A stretch of 64,000 bases of DNA from Jeotgalibacillus sp. ET6 (GTDB lineage: Bacteria > Bacillota > Bacilli > Bacillales > Jeotgalibacillaceae): positions 54,984 to 118,983 of the forward strand of contig NZ_JARUIU010000009.1 in assembly GCF_029667115.1 (NCBI RefSeq). Direction: 5' to 3'. The stretch's first letter is position 1, and every line of letters starts with the position of its first letter. This document shows positions 8,011 to 15,856 of the stretch, piece by piece. Made by a program: the position numbers and the translations under genes. The notes under the pieces were generated by a model. It saw only the letters and a program-made list of their open reading frames with translations, had not been told where the DNA came from and ran no database searches.

Positions 8011-8193
8011 ATGTTGCTAATGAAATGGCTTTTTTTATTATGTACCCTTGCCTTTATTATTTTAACACTAAATTCAATTTTAAGAATACAATCAAAAATT
8101 ATGTATCCTCCCAAACAAATCAGGATCAGAAACGCGGTGATTTGTGGTGCGGCCAGTCTCCTCTTCTTATCTTTAACCTATTTTACGTGGTAA
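8011..8193 (+). CDS. Small two-helix membrane protein, unknown function
   Basis: This 60-aa protein has two membrane segments (about residues 5-24 and 42-58) joined by a basic loop (QSKIMYPPKQIRIRN). A strong GGAAGGAGG ribosome site precedes the ATG. It is convergent with trpP and shares its terminator. I do not recognise a family. The overlapping forward ORF in another frame is a shadow. Confidence 0.65.
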   Translation: MLLMKWLFLLCTLAFIILTLNSILRIQSKIMYPPKQIRIRNAVICGAASLLFLSLTYFTW

Positions 8194-8202
8194 TAAACAA
8201 CA

Positions 8203-8235
8203 AAAAAAAACCCGCCATCAATGACGGGTTTTTTT
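8203..8235. terminator. Bidirectional terminator between the small membrane gene and trpP
   Basis: A run of nine A, a stem CCCGCCA / TGACGGG (one mismatch) and a run of seven T form a compact terminator usable from both sides. Confidence 0.8.
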
Positions 8236-8243
8236 GCAGAAAT

Positions 8244-8762
8244 TTATGTGGCCGGCTGCATCAGGCTTGAACGTTTGATAATGGATTGAGCAACTGGATA
8301 CATAACACCCATCAGCAATCCGTTTAACACGGTAGCCGGCAGAACAGCTGTAAGGATCAGAGCCATAATCGGTGCAGGAATGCCGACCAGAATAGCGGCA
8401 GTGCCAAGAAAGACTATACCTGAAAGAATAGTGCCTGCAGAGGCCAGTAAAGCAGCACCAAGCACTGTTTTGCTGTATTTCGCAGTAAGCAGAACCATAC
8501 CGTAAAAAACGAATGCAGATACCGGCTTATCGATCAGGTTAGGCAAAAAGCCTGCTGGAAAAGTGGTGGTTAATCCCGAAAGCAGTCCAGTTGCAATCCC
8601 CAGTAAAAGCACATTTTTAACGCCTGGGAAAAGCAGAATTCCTAGGAACATCATCAGTAATGACATATCCGGTTTCATACTTAGTGTTCCAGGCAGCAGC
8701 AAATGCAGCGTTGCACCAATTCCCACAAATAATGATAATGCGACTAATGTTCTTGTGTTCAT
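8244..8762 (-). CDS. trpP: Tryptophan transporter TrpP
   Basis: TrpP is the tryptophan uptake protein of Bacillus (formerly YhaG). The 172-aa product has five to six membrane segments and the family motif KPDMSLLMMFLGILLFPG near residues 30-47. Identification is supported by position between yhaH and hit, and especially by the leader: five GAG triplets spaced exactly five bases apart overlap the ribosome site. This is the pattern bound by the tryptophan-activated TRAP protein, which blocks trpP translation in B. subtilis. It has its own promoter in the space after hit. Confidence 0.93.
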   Translation of the reverse strand: MNTRTLVALSLFVGIGATLHLLLPGTLSMKPDMSLLMMFLGILLFPGVKNVLLLGIATGLLSGLTTTFPAGFLPNLIDKPVSAFVFYGMVLLTAKYSKTVLGAALLASAGTILSGIVFLGTAAILVGIPAPIMALILTAVLPATVLNGLLMGVMYPVAQSIIKRSSLMQPAT

Positions 8763-8764
8763 TT

Positions 8765-8787
8765 CTCATCTCTCCTCGACTCATCTC
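8765..8787 (-). promoter_or_regulatory. TRAP-binding GAG repeats over the trpP ribosome site
   Basis: On the minus strand the leader reads GAG-AT-GAG-TC-GAG-GA-GAG-AT-GAG, then AA-ATG. Five perfect NAG triplets with 2-nt spacers match the TRAP RNA-binding pattern. The ribosome site (GAGGAGAG) lies inside the array, so bound TRAP would block initiation. A further UAG occurs a few codons into trpP. Confidence 0.85.
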
Positions 8788-8834
8788 TTTCTTTTCCCGG
8801 CATGTCCTCGTGACTGCTGGCGAAAAGTACATTT

Positions 8835-8862
8835 ATTATAGCATATTTTAAAATGATGTCAG
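8835..8862 (-). promoter_or_regulatory. Sigma-A promoter of trpP
   Basis: On the minus strand, CTGACA (8857-8862) and a perfect TATAAT (8835-8840) are 16 bp apart with an extended -10 TG. The predicted transcript begins about 65 bases before the trpP ATG, which places the GAG array in its leader. Confidence 0.75.
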
Positions 8863-8871
8863 GTCATTTGA

Positions 8872-9297
8872 TTATTTATTAATAGCACTGGCAAGCTGTG
8901 CTGCAAGGGCTTTTAACTCGTCTGCAGTATAATCTTCTGTATGAGTTTGCCAACCTGGCTTAAAACCATCTTCCTCTCCATGTCTTGGCAAAATGTGCAG
9001 ATGAAAATGGAATACGGATTGGCCGGCATATTCTCCATTATTATTCAATAAGTTAATTCCTTTAATATCAAAGCTTTGTTTAAGGGCATTTGTAATTTCA
9101 GGTACAACTGAAAACAGTTTCCCGGCAATTTCCGGTGTCATTTCGTGGATGTCTTTTTTATGTGATTTAGGAATGACCAGCGTATGGCCTTTTGTAACTT
9201 GGCTGATATCCAGAAATGCATAGACATCTTCATCCTCATAAACTTTAGAAGAGGGAATTTCTCCGTCAATTATTTTGCAGAAAATACAGTCACTCAT
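8872..9297 (-). CDS. hit: HIT-family nucleotide-binding protein Hit
   Basis: This is a 141-aa histidine-triad protein of the HinT/Hit group, a cytoplasmic nucleotide phosphoramidate hydrolase-like protein. The active-site triad is visible as HFHLHILPR (about residues 97-105), and the N-terminal CIFCKI pair is the usual zinc-binding element. GAAAGGG precedes the ATG. It is divergent from ecsA, exactly as hit and ecsABC are in B. subtilis. The physiological substrate in Bacillus is not established. Confidence 0.95.
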   Translation of the reverse strand: MSDCIFCKIIDGEIPSSKVYEDEDVYAFLDISQVTKGHTLVIPKSHKKDIHEMTPEIAGKLFSVVPEITNALKQSFDIKGINLLNNNGEYAGQSVFHFHLHILPRHGEEDGFKPGWQTHTEDYTADELKALAAQLASAINK

Positions 9298-9444
9298 TGT
9301 TTCAACCCTTTCTTTAGTATAATGGTTTTATTCTATCATAAGGATGGCCAGCTGGCAGAATCAAGCACACGAAGTTTTCTGCTGCGCGCGGCCCGGAAAA
9401 ATCTGCTACAATAGCCGTAATAAGACGTGGAGGGGAAGAACAGG

Positions 9445-10194
9445 ATGGCACTTCTTGAAATTAAAGACCTTGTTGGCGGGTATACGCGAAAGCCTGTATT
9501 AAATAATATAAATTTCTCAATGGACCAACAGCAGATCGTAGGATTGATCGGTTTAAATGGTGCAGGGAAAAGTACGACCATTAAACATATTATCGGCCTT
9601 ATGGAGCCGCATTCTGGATCCATTTCTATAAATGGGCTGCAATTAAAGGACCAGCCTGATCAATACAGAAAGAAATTTTCCTATATTCCTGAAGCTCCTA
9701 TTTTGTACGATGAATTAACGTTAGAGGAACATTTGAAATTAACCGCAATGGCTTACGGAATAGAAGAGGGAGTCTATGAAAAGCGGATTCCCGGATTACT
9801 GGAGAAATTCCGCATGAATGGAAAAATGAAATGGTTTCCAGCTCATTTTTCTAAGGGCATGAAGCAGAAAGTAATGATTATGTGTGCATTTTTAACGAAT
9901 CCAAGTCTGTATATTATTGATGAGCCTTTTGTAGGTCTTGATCCACTAGCAATCCAGTCGCTTCTTGATTTAATGGAAGAAATGAAAAAAGGAGGGGCGA
10001 GCATCTTAATGTCTACTCACATTCTCGCCACAGCAGAACGGTATTGCGATTCGTTTATTATTCTGCATGATGGAGAAGTCAGAGCGCAGGGGACGCTGCA
10101 GGATTTGCGCCAGGAGTTTTCGATGCCGGGAGCTACATTAGACGATATCTATATACAGCTGACAAAGGAAGATTCACATGAAACACGTTCATGA
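9445..10194 (+). CDS. ecsA: ABC transporter ATP-binding protein EcsA
   Basis: EcsA is the ATPase of the Ecs transporter, needed for normal protein secretion, competence, sporulation and intramembrane proteolysis by RasP in B. subtilis. The 249-aa protein shows Walker A (GLNGAGKSTT), signature (FSKGMKQK), Walker B (LYIIDEPFVGLDP) and H-loop (MSTHI). I chose ATG 9445 because GGAGGGGAA lies six bases upstream and homologues start MALLEIKDL or similar. The in-frame GTG at 9427 is less likely. The stop overlaps the ecsB start by 17 bases. Confidence 0.96.
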   Translation: MALLEIKDLVGGYTRKPVLNNINFSMDQQQIVGLIGLNGAGKSTTIKHIIGLMEPHSGSISINGLQLKDQPDQYRKKFSYIPEAPILYDELTLEEHLKLTAMAYGIEEGVYEKRIPGLLEKFRMNGKMKWFPAHFSKGMKQKVMIMCAFLTNPSLYIIDEPFVGLDPLAIQSLLDLMEEMKKGGASILMSTHILATAERYCDSFIILHDGEVRAQGTLQDLRQEFSMPGATLDDIYIQLTKEDSHETRS

Positions 10195-11407
10195 ACTATG
10201 GGCGAGCCGCCTTCAGGATTATAACCGTGAGCTTCAAAAATATTTAAAATACATATTTAACGGGCACTTAATGTTTGTGCTGATTTTTGCGGTAGGAGGC
10301 GGGGGCTACGCCTACAGCAATTGGGTGGAAACACTTAGTGATGATTTTAACGCAGCCGCTGTCATGGCCGTTCTGCTTGGTGTCATTGTCACCATGAGTC
10401 CGATCTATACGTATTTAAAGGAACCGGATAAAGTATATTTGACGCCTTTGGAAGGCCAAATGAAACGGTATTTTCTCAGTGCAGTAGTCAGCAGCTTTTT
10501 CTTTCAATCCTACATCATCATTGTCGCTTTGGCTGCTTCAATGCCAATGTACGTTAAGGTTTATGGTGTAGAGTTTTCCGTTTTCTTTCTCCTGCTTTTG
10601 CTTGTACTGGCTTTAAAAGCATGGAATCTTTTTATGCGCTGGACCATCCTGCGCTATCAGGAGCCATCTGCCCACAGAATAGATCTGCTTGTGCGCCTGA
10701 TCCTGAATTGTTTATTTCTATGGACTGTTTTTGCTCAGTTTTCTGCATGGGTGCCAATTGTGATGGCTGTTATACTGGCTGCTTATCTTACAGCCTTTAG
10801 AAAATTAACAATGGGAAAATCACTAAAGTGGGAACTGCTCATTGATTTGGAGCATGAGCGGCTGCACCGTTTTTATCGTTTTGCAAATTTATTTACAGAT
10901 GTGCCTCATTTGAAAGGACAAGCGAAAAGAAGAAAGTGGCTCGATCCTTTTCTTGCGCGTTCTCCTTTTGGTGCGAAGCATACGTACCGCTATTTATTCG
11001 TTCGAACGTTCCTCCGGTCAGATGAATATTTTGGCTTGTGGATCCGCTTATCCATCATCGCGTCTGTGATCATCGCGGGTTCTGACGTTATATGGATAAA
11101 GATTGCAACGGCCGTTTTATTCTTGTATTTAACCGGTTTTCAGCTTATTCCCATGCTGAAAAAACACGAACTCAAGATTTGGCCGGACCTTTATCCGCTG
11201 CCGGGAGGCTATCGAAACGAGTCATTTAAAGGTGTTTTATCAACTGTTATTATTGTACAGGGAATATTGTTTATTTTAATTAGCGCCTGGGGCGGACAAT
11301 GGTTTGATGCCTGTACGGTTGCTCTTGCCTTCCTGCTGTTTTACGCAGTGTTTATGTATATGTATGTTCCAAACCAAATTAAAAAGTGGTATACACCATC
11401 AAATTAA
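10178..11407 (+). CDS. ecsB: ABC transporter permease EcsB
   Basis: EcsB is the integral membrane partner of EcsA. The 409-aa product has about ten hydrophobic segments in an N-terminal block (residues 30-210) and a C-terminal block (residues 280-400) separated by a basic cytoplasmic loop with RRKWLDPFLARSPFGAKH. It overlaps ecsA by 17 bases. B. subtilis has a third gene, ecsC, directly downstream. Here a strong terminator and the convergent amidohydrolase gene follow instead, so ecsC is absent from this place. Confidence 0.94.
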   Translation: MKHVHELWASRLQDYNRELQKYLKYIFNGHLMFVLIFAVGGGGYAYSNWVETLSDDFNAAAVMAVLLGVIVTMSPIYTYLKEPDKVYLTPLEGQMKRYFLSAVVSSFFFQSYIIIVALAASMPMYVKVYGVEFSVFFLLLLLVLALKAWNLFMRWTILRYQEPSAHRIDLLVRLILNCLFLWTVFAQFSAWVPIVMAVILAAYLTAFRKLTMGKSLKWELLIDLEHERLHRFYRFANLFTDVPHLKGQAKRRKWLDPFLARSPFGAKHTYRYLFVRTFLRSDEYFGLWIRLSIIASVIIAGSDVIWIKIATAVLFLYLTGFQLIPMLKKHELKIWPDLYPLPGGYRNESFKGVLSTVIIVQGILFILISAWGGQWFDACTVALAFLLFYAVFMYMYVPNQIKKWYTPSN

Positions 11408-11410
11408 ATC

Positions 11411-11452
11411 AAAACGCCAGTAATCCGCATGCGGATTCACTGGCGTTTTTTT
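11411..11452. terminator. Bidirectional terminator between ecsB and the amidohydrolase gene
   Basis: A long stem (AACGCCAGT.ATCCGC / GCGGAT..ACTGGCGTT) is followed by TTTTTTTCTT on + and AAAA-TTGATTT on the other side. It is close enough to both convergent stops to serve both. Confidence 0.85.
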
Positions 11453-11467
11453 CTTATTAACCTCTAG

Positions 11468-12643
11468 TTAAGATTGTGCGTTGATCGCTGCAGCACCTAG
11501 TGTTTTTGCTGCAATCAGCATAGCTTTTTCATTAAAATCAAATTTCGGGTGATGGTGGGGATAAGGATTTTTAACATGATCAGGCTGTGCACCTGTAAAG
11601 AAGAATGCACCTTTTCGTTCCTCAAGATAATAGGCAAAGTCTTCACCGCCCATTTGCGGCTCGGTTTCTTCGATTACAGTGACCTCCGGAACAAGCTTGG
11701 CCTGTTCAATAATATGATCGGTTTCTTCTGCATGGTTCACAACAGCAGGATAGCCTCTGAAGTAATCATATTGGTACTCACAATTCGCAGACAAACACGT
11801 TCCTTTTACAACCCGTTCAATTTCCTGCTCGATTTGTGTGCGGACCTCTGGATTGAATGTGCGGACGGTGCCGATCAATTTGGCTGAGTCTGCAATAACA
11901 TTAAAGGCATTGTCAGAGACAAATGAACCGACCGTGACGACTGCAGAATCAATCGGATTGACTCTTCTGCTGACAATTTGCTGCAAGTTGCTTACAAGCT
12001 GGGAACCGACTACAATGGCATCTTTTGTTTTATGCGGCTGCGCACCGTGCCCTCCGGCTCCTTGAACGGTAATTTCAAAGCGGTCGGCAGCAGCCATCAT
12101 AGGCCCGGTGCGGTATTGGATTTTGCCCAGGGGTTCTATCGCCCACAAATGTGTCCCGAATACCACATCGACTCCATCAAGGCAGCCATCCTCAATCATA
12201 GGTTTTGCTCCGCCCGGGGCATACTCTTCAGCATGCTGGTGAATAAATACGTAAGACCCTGCTAAATCATCCTTTATCTCATATATGGCTTTTGCCAGGT
12301 GGAGCAGGGTGGAGGTATGGCCATCGTGACCGCATGCGTGCATTTTGCCGGGAACCTTCGATTTATACTCAACTTCCTTTTCATCCTGGATAGGAAGAGC
12401 ATCAAAGTCAGCCCGCAGTGCGACCGTTTTTCCAGGTTTCTTTCCGTCAATTTTTGCTGTCACACCATTTCCTCCAACACCGGTGCGAACCTCCACTCCC
12501 AACTCTTTATAAAAATTTGCAATGTAAGAGGCCGTCTCTTTTTCTTCGAATGAAAGTTCAGGATGTTGATGTAAAAAGCGTCTGATCTCAACCATACTGG
12601 AATAATATGAATCAAGTTTTGAATACAGAGTTTGAATGGTCAC
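11468..12643 (-). CDS. yhaA: M20-family amidohydrolase YhaA
   Basis: This 391-aa cytoplasmic metal-dependent hydrolase belongs to the M20D group (N-acyl-amino acid amidohydrolase / aminoacylase type). Metal-binding motifs are visible: ADFDALPIQDE, HACGHDGHTSTLLH (residues ~105-118) and the later GTHLWA and MGGEDFAYY. A lid/dimerisation domain with GGHGAQPHKTKDAI lies in the middle. I chose the GTG at 12643 since AAAGGAG lies seven bases upstream and the protein then starts MTIQTLYSKLD. The 36-residue upstream extension has no ribosome site. The exact substrate cannot be read from sequence. Confidence 0.9.
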   Translation of the reverse strand: MTIQTLYSKLDSYYSSMVEIRRFLHQHPELSFEEKETASYIANFYKELGVEVRTGVGGNGVTAKIDGKKPGKTVALRADFDALPIQDEKEVEYKSKVPGKMHACGHDGHTSTLLHLAKAIYEIKDDLAGSYVFIHQHAEEYAPGGAKPMIEDGCLDGVDVVFGTHLWAIEPLGKIQYRTGPMMAAADRFEITVQGAGGHGAQPHKTKDAIVVGSQLVSNLQQIVSRRVNPIDSAVVTVGSFVSDNAFNVIADSAKLIGTVRTFNPEVRTQIEQEIERVVKGTCLSANCEYQYDYFRGYPAVVNHAEETDHIIEQAKLVPEVTVIEETEPQMGGEDFAYYLEERKGAFFFTGAQPDHVKNPYPHHHPKFDFNEKAMLIAAKTLGAAAINAQS

Positions 12644-12722
12644 GGTAACTCTCCTTTCGTATAACGAAATAATCATCTTGTACGTTTGCAAGTATATCAT
12701 TTTCAAATAATTTTGACATCCT

Positions 12723-12869
12723 TTAGCAGAGAAATCGACTGTTTCGCTCATCGATCCATATAAGATCAGAGAGTCTATGGCCCAGTCTTATTGCGGTGGT
12801 TGTAGTTATATGCTCCACTCCCAAATACTGATTACCCTCGACAGCTGGTGAAACCTGCAGTGCCCCCAT
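12723..12869 (-). CDS. Small ORF resembling GerP-type spore proteins (48 aa), tentative
   Basis: This minus-strand ORF starts with ATG 12869, six bases after AAGGGG. The middle reads GVEHITTTTAIRLGHRLSD. It has the same rhythm as the GerPB/GerPD/GerPE core seen later in this window (hydrophobic-x-SxSSxxxIGDxxSI): a beta strand, a run of Ser/Thr, then I-x-x-G-[DH]. Other members of this group are very small. I therefore suggest a GerP-like spore protein. It lies between yhaA and hmoB with no other gene in a 390-bp space. The alternative is a chance ORF. Confidence 0.45.
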   Translation of the reverse strand: MGALQVSPAVEGNQYLGVEHITTTTAIRLGHRLSDLIWIDERNSRFLC

Positions 12870-12968
12870 AGTAAACCCCTTATAAAATGGAAGAACAAGG
12901 AACGTTTTAAACAAACTGGTATTAAGCGAGAGAAACGCAGGCGGCGATTTATGCAAAACGCAATGATT

Positions 12969-13014
12969 AAAAAAAACAGGGCGCCCGCAATAGAAGTGGG
13001 TACCCTGTTTTTTT
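12969..13014. terminator. Terminator downstream of hmoB
   Basis: An AAAAAACAGGG / CCCTGTTTTTT stem with an inner CCC/GGG pair lies 20 bases beyond the hmoB stop. The A and T runs make it usable in both directions. Confidence 0.8.
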
Positions 13015-13034
13015 GTTTGTGGAAAGGAAGATAA

Positions 13035-13544
13035 TTATTCCTCGGATTTCCCCCGATACTTCGTAACAAATGAGGCCCGTGGGAAAATCGTCTTCTGGTG
13101 ATCGAGGCCCTGATCCGTTCCCCGTTTTTCGTGTGCTTTATTGTAAGCCTGGGAGCTTTGCCAGTTTTTAAAAGAATCCTCGCTGTCCCACTGAGTCAGC
13201 ACTACATAAATGTCAGAGTTTAAAGGACGAAGAACACGAATCGCGATAAAGCCCGGCTCCTGGTCAATTAAGCCTGCCCGGCTTTTGAAACGGTGTTCAA
13301 ACACGGGACGCCCCTCTTCTGAAACAGGAATATTATTAAATACGAAAAAGCCTTCCTGTGTCAGTGCGCCGGATTGTTCAAACACTCCATAACTTCTCGG
13401 CTCATTAAATAATGTTTTTCCTTCCGTTTCATGGATAAGCAATGCAGTATCCTCCCCATGAAGAAGAACCAGTGTTTCATCCGGGTGTTTTTCCATTGTC
13501 TTATGTAAAAAATCCTCTGTTCCAAAAGTCATAAAAATGTTCAC
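13035..13544 (-). CDS. hmoB: Heme-degrading monooxygenase HmoB
   Basis: This 169-aa protein is similar along its length to B. subtilis HmoB (YhgC), which opens the haem ring and releases iron. The C-terminal half is the ABM fold (EPGFIAIRVLRPL, VLTQWDSEDSFKNWQ, AHEKRG). The N-terminal half (FGTEDFLHKTMEKHP) is the HmoB-specific extension. The start is GTG, five bases after AGGAGGG. It is divergent from the haem biosynthesis operon, so haem breakdown and synthesis genes sit back to back, as in B. subtilis. pbpF, which lies between them in B. subtilis, is missing. Confidence 0.93.
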   Translation of the reverse strand: MNIFMTFGTEDFLHKTMEKHPDETLVLLHGEDTALLIHETEGKTLFNEPRSYGVFEQSGALTQEGFFVFNNIPVSEEGRPVFEHRFKSRAGLIDQEPGFIAIRVLRPLNSDIYVVLTQWDSEDSFKNWQSSQAYNKAHEKRGTDQGLDHQKTIFPRASFVTKYRGKSEE

Positions 13545-13784
13545 AAAATCCCTCCTATTCTTACTTCATATTTACCCATAAGCGTATCTATTAATCCAGT
13601 ATTGTGCCTTGGCCAGGAATAAAAAGAGTCGATTTTATGACATTTTATTTTGTTTGCTATACAGTACATGTTAATAGGGCTATAGTGGGAATTAAGCAGA
13701 AAGAATGATCGGAAGCCCGGAGAAATCTTCACGGGTTGTTTGATTACATCAAGATACAGAACTGAAGGGTGGATGTTTAAATCA

Positions 13785-14816
13785 ATGAAACCATTTAATG
13801 ATACATTTTTGCGTGCAGCACGAGGAGAAGAGGTGTCCCATACACCAGTTTGGTATATGCGGCAAGCTGGCCGTTCTCAGCCTGAATATCGCGCGATTAA
13901 AGAAAAATACTCCCTTTTTGAAATTACCCATCAGCCGGAGCTTTGTGCGTACGTCACTCGGCTCCCTGTTGAAAATTATAATGTAGATGCTGCAGTGCTT
14001 TATAAAGATATTATGACCCCGCTGCCTGCCATCGGAGTCGATGTTGAAATTAAATCGGGTATTGGTCCCGTAATAGACAACCCAATTCGTACCGTTCAGG
14101 ATGTTGAGAACCTCGGCATGATTGAACCGGAAAGCGATATACCATATGTTCTTGATACAATTAAGCTTTTAACAAAAGAGCAGCTGTCAGTTCCTTTAAT
14201 TGGATTTGGCGGCGCCCCTTTTACGCTGGCCAGTTACATGATTGAAGGCGGACCTTCTAAAAATTATCACAAAACGAAAGCCTTCATGTATCAGGAACCA
14301 AAAGCTTGGTTCAAACTGATGGATAAGCTTGCAGAGATGACCATTCGGTATACGAAAGCGCAAATTAAAGCAGGAGCGGGAACGATACAAATCTTTGATT
14401 CCTGGGTAGGCACAATGAATGTAGAGGACTACCGCACGTATATTAAGCCTGCAATGGAAAAGATCTTTACGGCTCTTCGCACTGAAGGCGTGCCGCTTAT
14501 TATGCATGGTGTTGGTGCTGCACATTTAGCGAAGGAATGGCATGATCTTCCACTGGATGTGGTAGGACTGGACTGGAGATTGTCGATTGAGGAAGCGCGT
14601 GAAAAAGGATTGACTAAAACCGTTCAGGGAAATTTAGACCCTTCACTTCTTTTATGCGACTGGCCGATTATTGAAGAAAAAGTAAAGCCCATTCTCGATC
14701 AGGGGTTAAAGCAGCCAGGCCACATATTTAATCTCGGTCATGGAGTATTTCCGGAGGTTAAACCGGATACATTAAAACGCTTAACTTCCTTTGTGCACGA
14801 ATATACAGCAAAATAA
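13785..14816 (+). CDS. hemE: Uroporphyrinogen decarboxylase HemE
   Basis: HemE removes four acetate carboxyls from uroporphyrinogen III to give coproporphyrinogen III. The sequence has the signature [16 protein letters not shown] near the N-terminus, the [10 protein letters not shown] segment and [11 protein letters not shown], all typical. Start choice is uncertain. ATG 13785 (MKPFNDTF) has AGGGTGG twelve bases upstream, while ATG 13773 is almost inside that site. Length is about 343 aa. It heads hemEHY, with no terminator before hemH. Confidence 0.96.
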   Translation: MKPFNDTFLRAARGEEVSHTPVWYMRQAGRSQPEYRAIKEKYSLFEITHQPELCAYVTRLPVENYNVDAAVLYKDIMTPLPAIGVDVEIKSGIGPVIDNPIRTVQDVENLGMIEPESDIPYVLDTIKLLTKEQLSVPLIGFGGAPFTLASYMIEGGPSKNYHKTKAFMYQEPKAWFKLMDKLAEMTIRYTKAQIKAGAGTIQIFDSWVGTMNVEDYRTYIKPAMEKIFTALRTEGVPLIMHGVGAAHLAKEWHDLPLDVVGLDWRLSIEEAREKGLTKTVQGNLDPSLLLCDWPIIEEKVKPILDQGLKQPGHIFNLGHGVFPEVKPDTLKRLTSFVHEYTAK

Positions 14817-14902
14817 ACACATTGTGTGAGCTTTTATATTGGAACATAGGTAACGAACATGTTAAATAAAAGGTTGATATTACTACTTCATGAGGTGAGA
14901 AA

Positions 14903-15829
14903 ATGAAAAAGAAAATGGGATTATTGGTCATGGCGTATGGTACGCCTTATTCTGAAGAAGATCTGGAACGCTATTACACACACATCCGCCGCGGCCGAAA
15001 GCCATCTCCAGAGCTTCTTGAGGACTTGCGCTCACGCTACGAAGCAATTGGGGGCATTTCTCCATTAGCCAGAATTACGCAGGAACAGGCAGAAGCCCTC
15101 ACTGCGCGTTTAAATGAACGGCAGGAAGACATTGAATTTGTGATGTATTTGGGACTAAAGCATATTGAACCATTTGTAGAAGATGCCGTTGAACAAATGA
15201 ACAAAGATGGAATAGAAGAAGCTATATCTATAGTGCTGGCTCCTCATTTTTCCACATACAGCGTAAAATCCTACAATGGAAGAGCTAAAGAAGCTGCAGA
15301 AAAAGCTGGCGGACCGGTAATTACATCTGTTGAAAGCTGGTATGATGAACCGAAGTTTATTCAATACTGGTCTGAAAAAGTTCAATCTGTCTTTGGTCAA
15401 ATGAGCGATGCTGAAAAAGAAAAAGCGGTCCTGATTGTGTCTGCCCACAGCCTTCCGGAAAAAATCCTGGCAGGAGGCGACCCTTACCCTGATCAATTGA
15501 AAGAGACAGCGCGGTTAATAGCGGAACAGGCTAAGGTTGAAAATGTAGAAATTGGTTGGCAAAGTGAAGGAAACACACCTGATCCCTGGATTGGTCCGGA
15601 TGTACAGGACTTAACCCGTACCCTTCATAATGAAAAAGGGTACACAAGCTTTGTGTATACACCTGTTGGTTTTGTTTCGGATCATTTGGAAGTGCTATAT
15701 GATAATGATTATGAGTGCAAGGTTGTAACCGATGAAATTGGTGCGAAATATTACCGGCCGGAAATGCCGAATACCCAGCCTTTGTTTATCGATGCAATGG
15801 CTGACAAAATAGCAGCTCTAATCAAATAA
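14903..15829 (+). CDS. hemH: Coproporphyrin III ferrochelatase HemH (CpfC)
   Basis: This enzyme inserts iron into the porphyrin ring. In Firmicutes the substrate is coproporphyrin III. The 308-aa product starts [21 protein letters not shown], and has the catalytic His in SAHSLPEKI and the metal-binding Glu in [11 protein letters not shown]. It lacks the C-terminal 2Fe-2S extension, typical of the Firmicute form. GAGGTGAG precedes the ATG. It is the middle gene of hemEHY, with a 27-base gap to hemY. Confidence 0.96.
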   Translation: MKKKMGLLVMAYGTPYSEEDLERYYTHIRRGRKPSPELLEDLRSRYEAIGGISPLARITQEQAEALTARLNERQEDIEFVMYLGLKHIEPFVEDAVEQMNKDGIEEAISIVLAPHFSTYSVKSYNGRAKEAAEKAGGPVITSVESWYDEPKFIQYWSEKVQSVFGQMSDAEKEKAVLIVSAHSLPEKILAGGDPYPDQLKETARLIAEQAKVENVEIGWQSEGNTPDPWIGPDVQDLTRTLHNEKGYTSFVYTPVGFVSDHLEVLYDNDYECKVVTDEIGAKYYRPEMPNTQPLFIDAMADKIAALIK

Positions 15830-15856
15830 AGTAACATAAATCAGAAACAGAAAGTG

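Noticed and set aside
12806..13069. Minus-strand ORF overlapping the hmoB terminator
   Set aside because: It starts inside hmoB, crosses the terminator and has no family resemblance. Only the shorter ORF 12723-12869 has a ribosome site.
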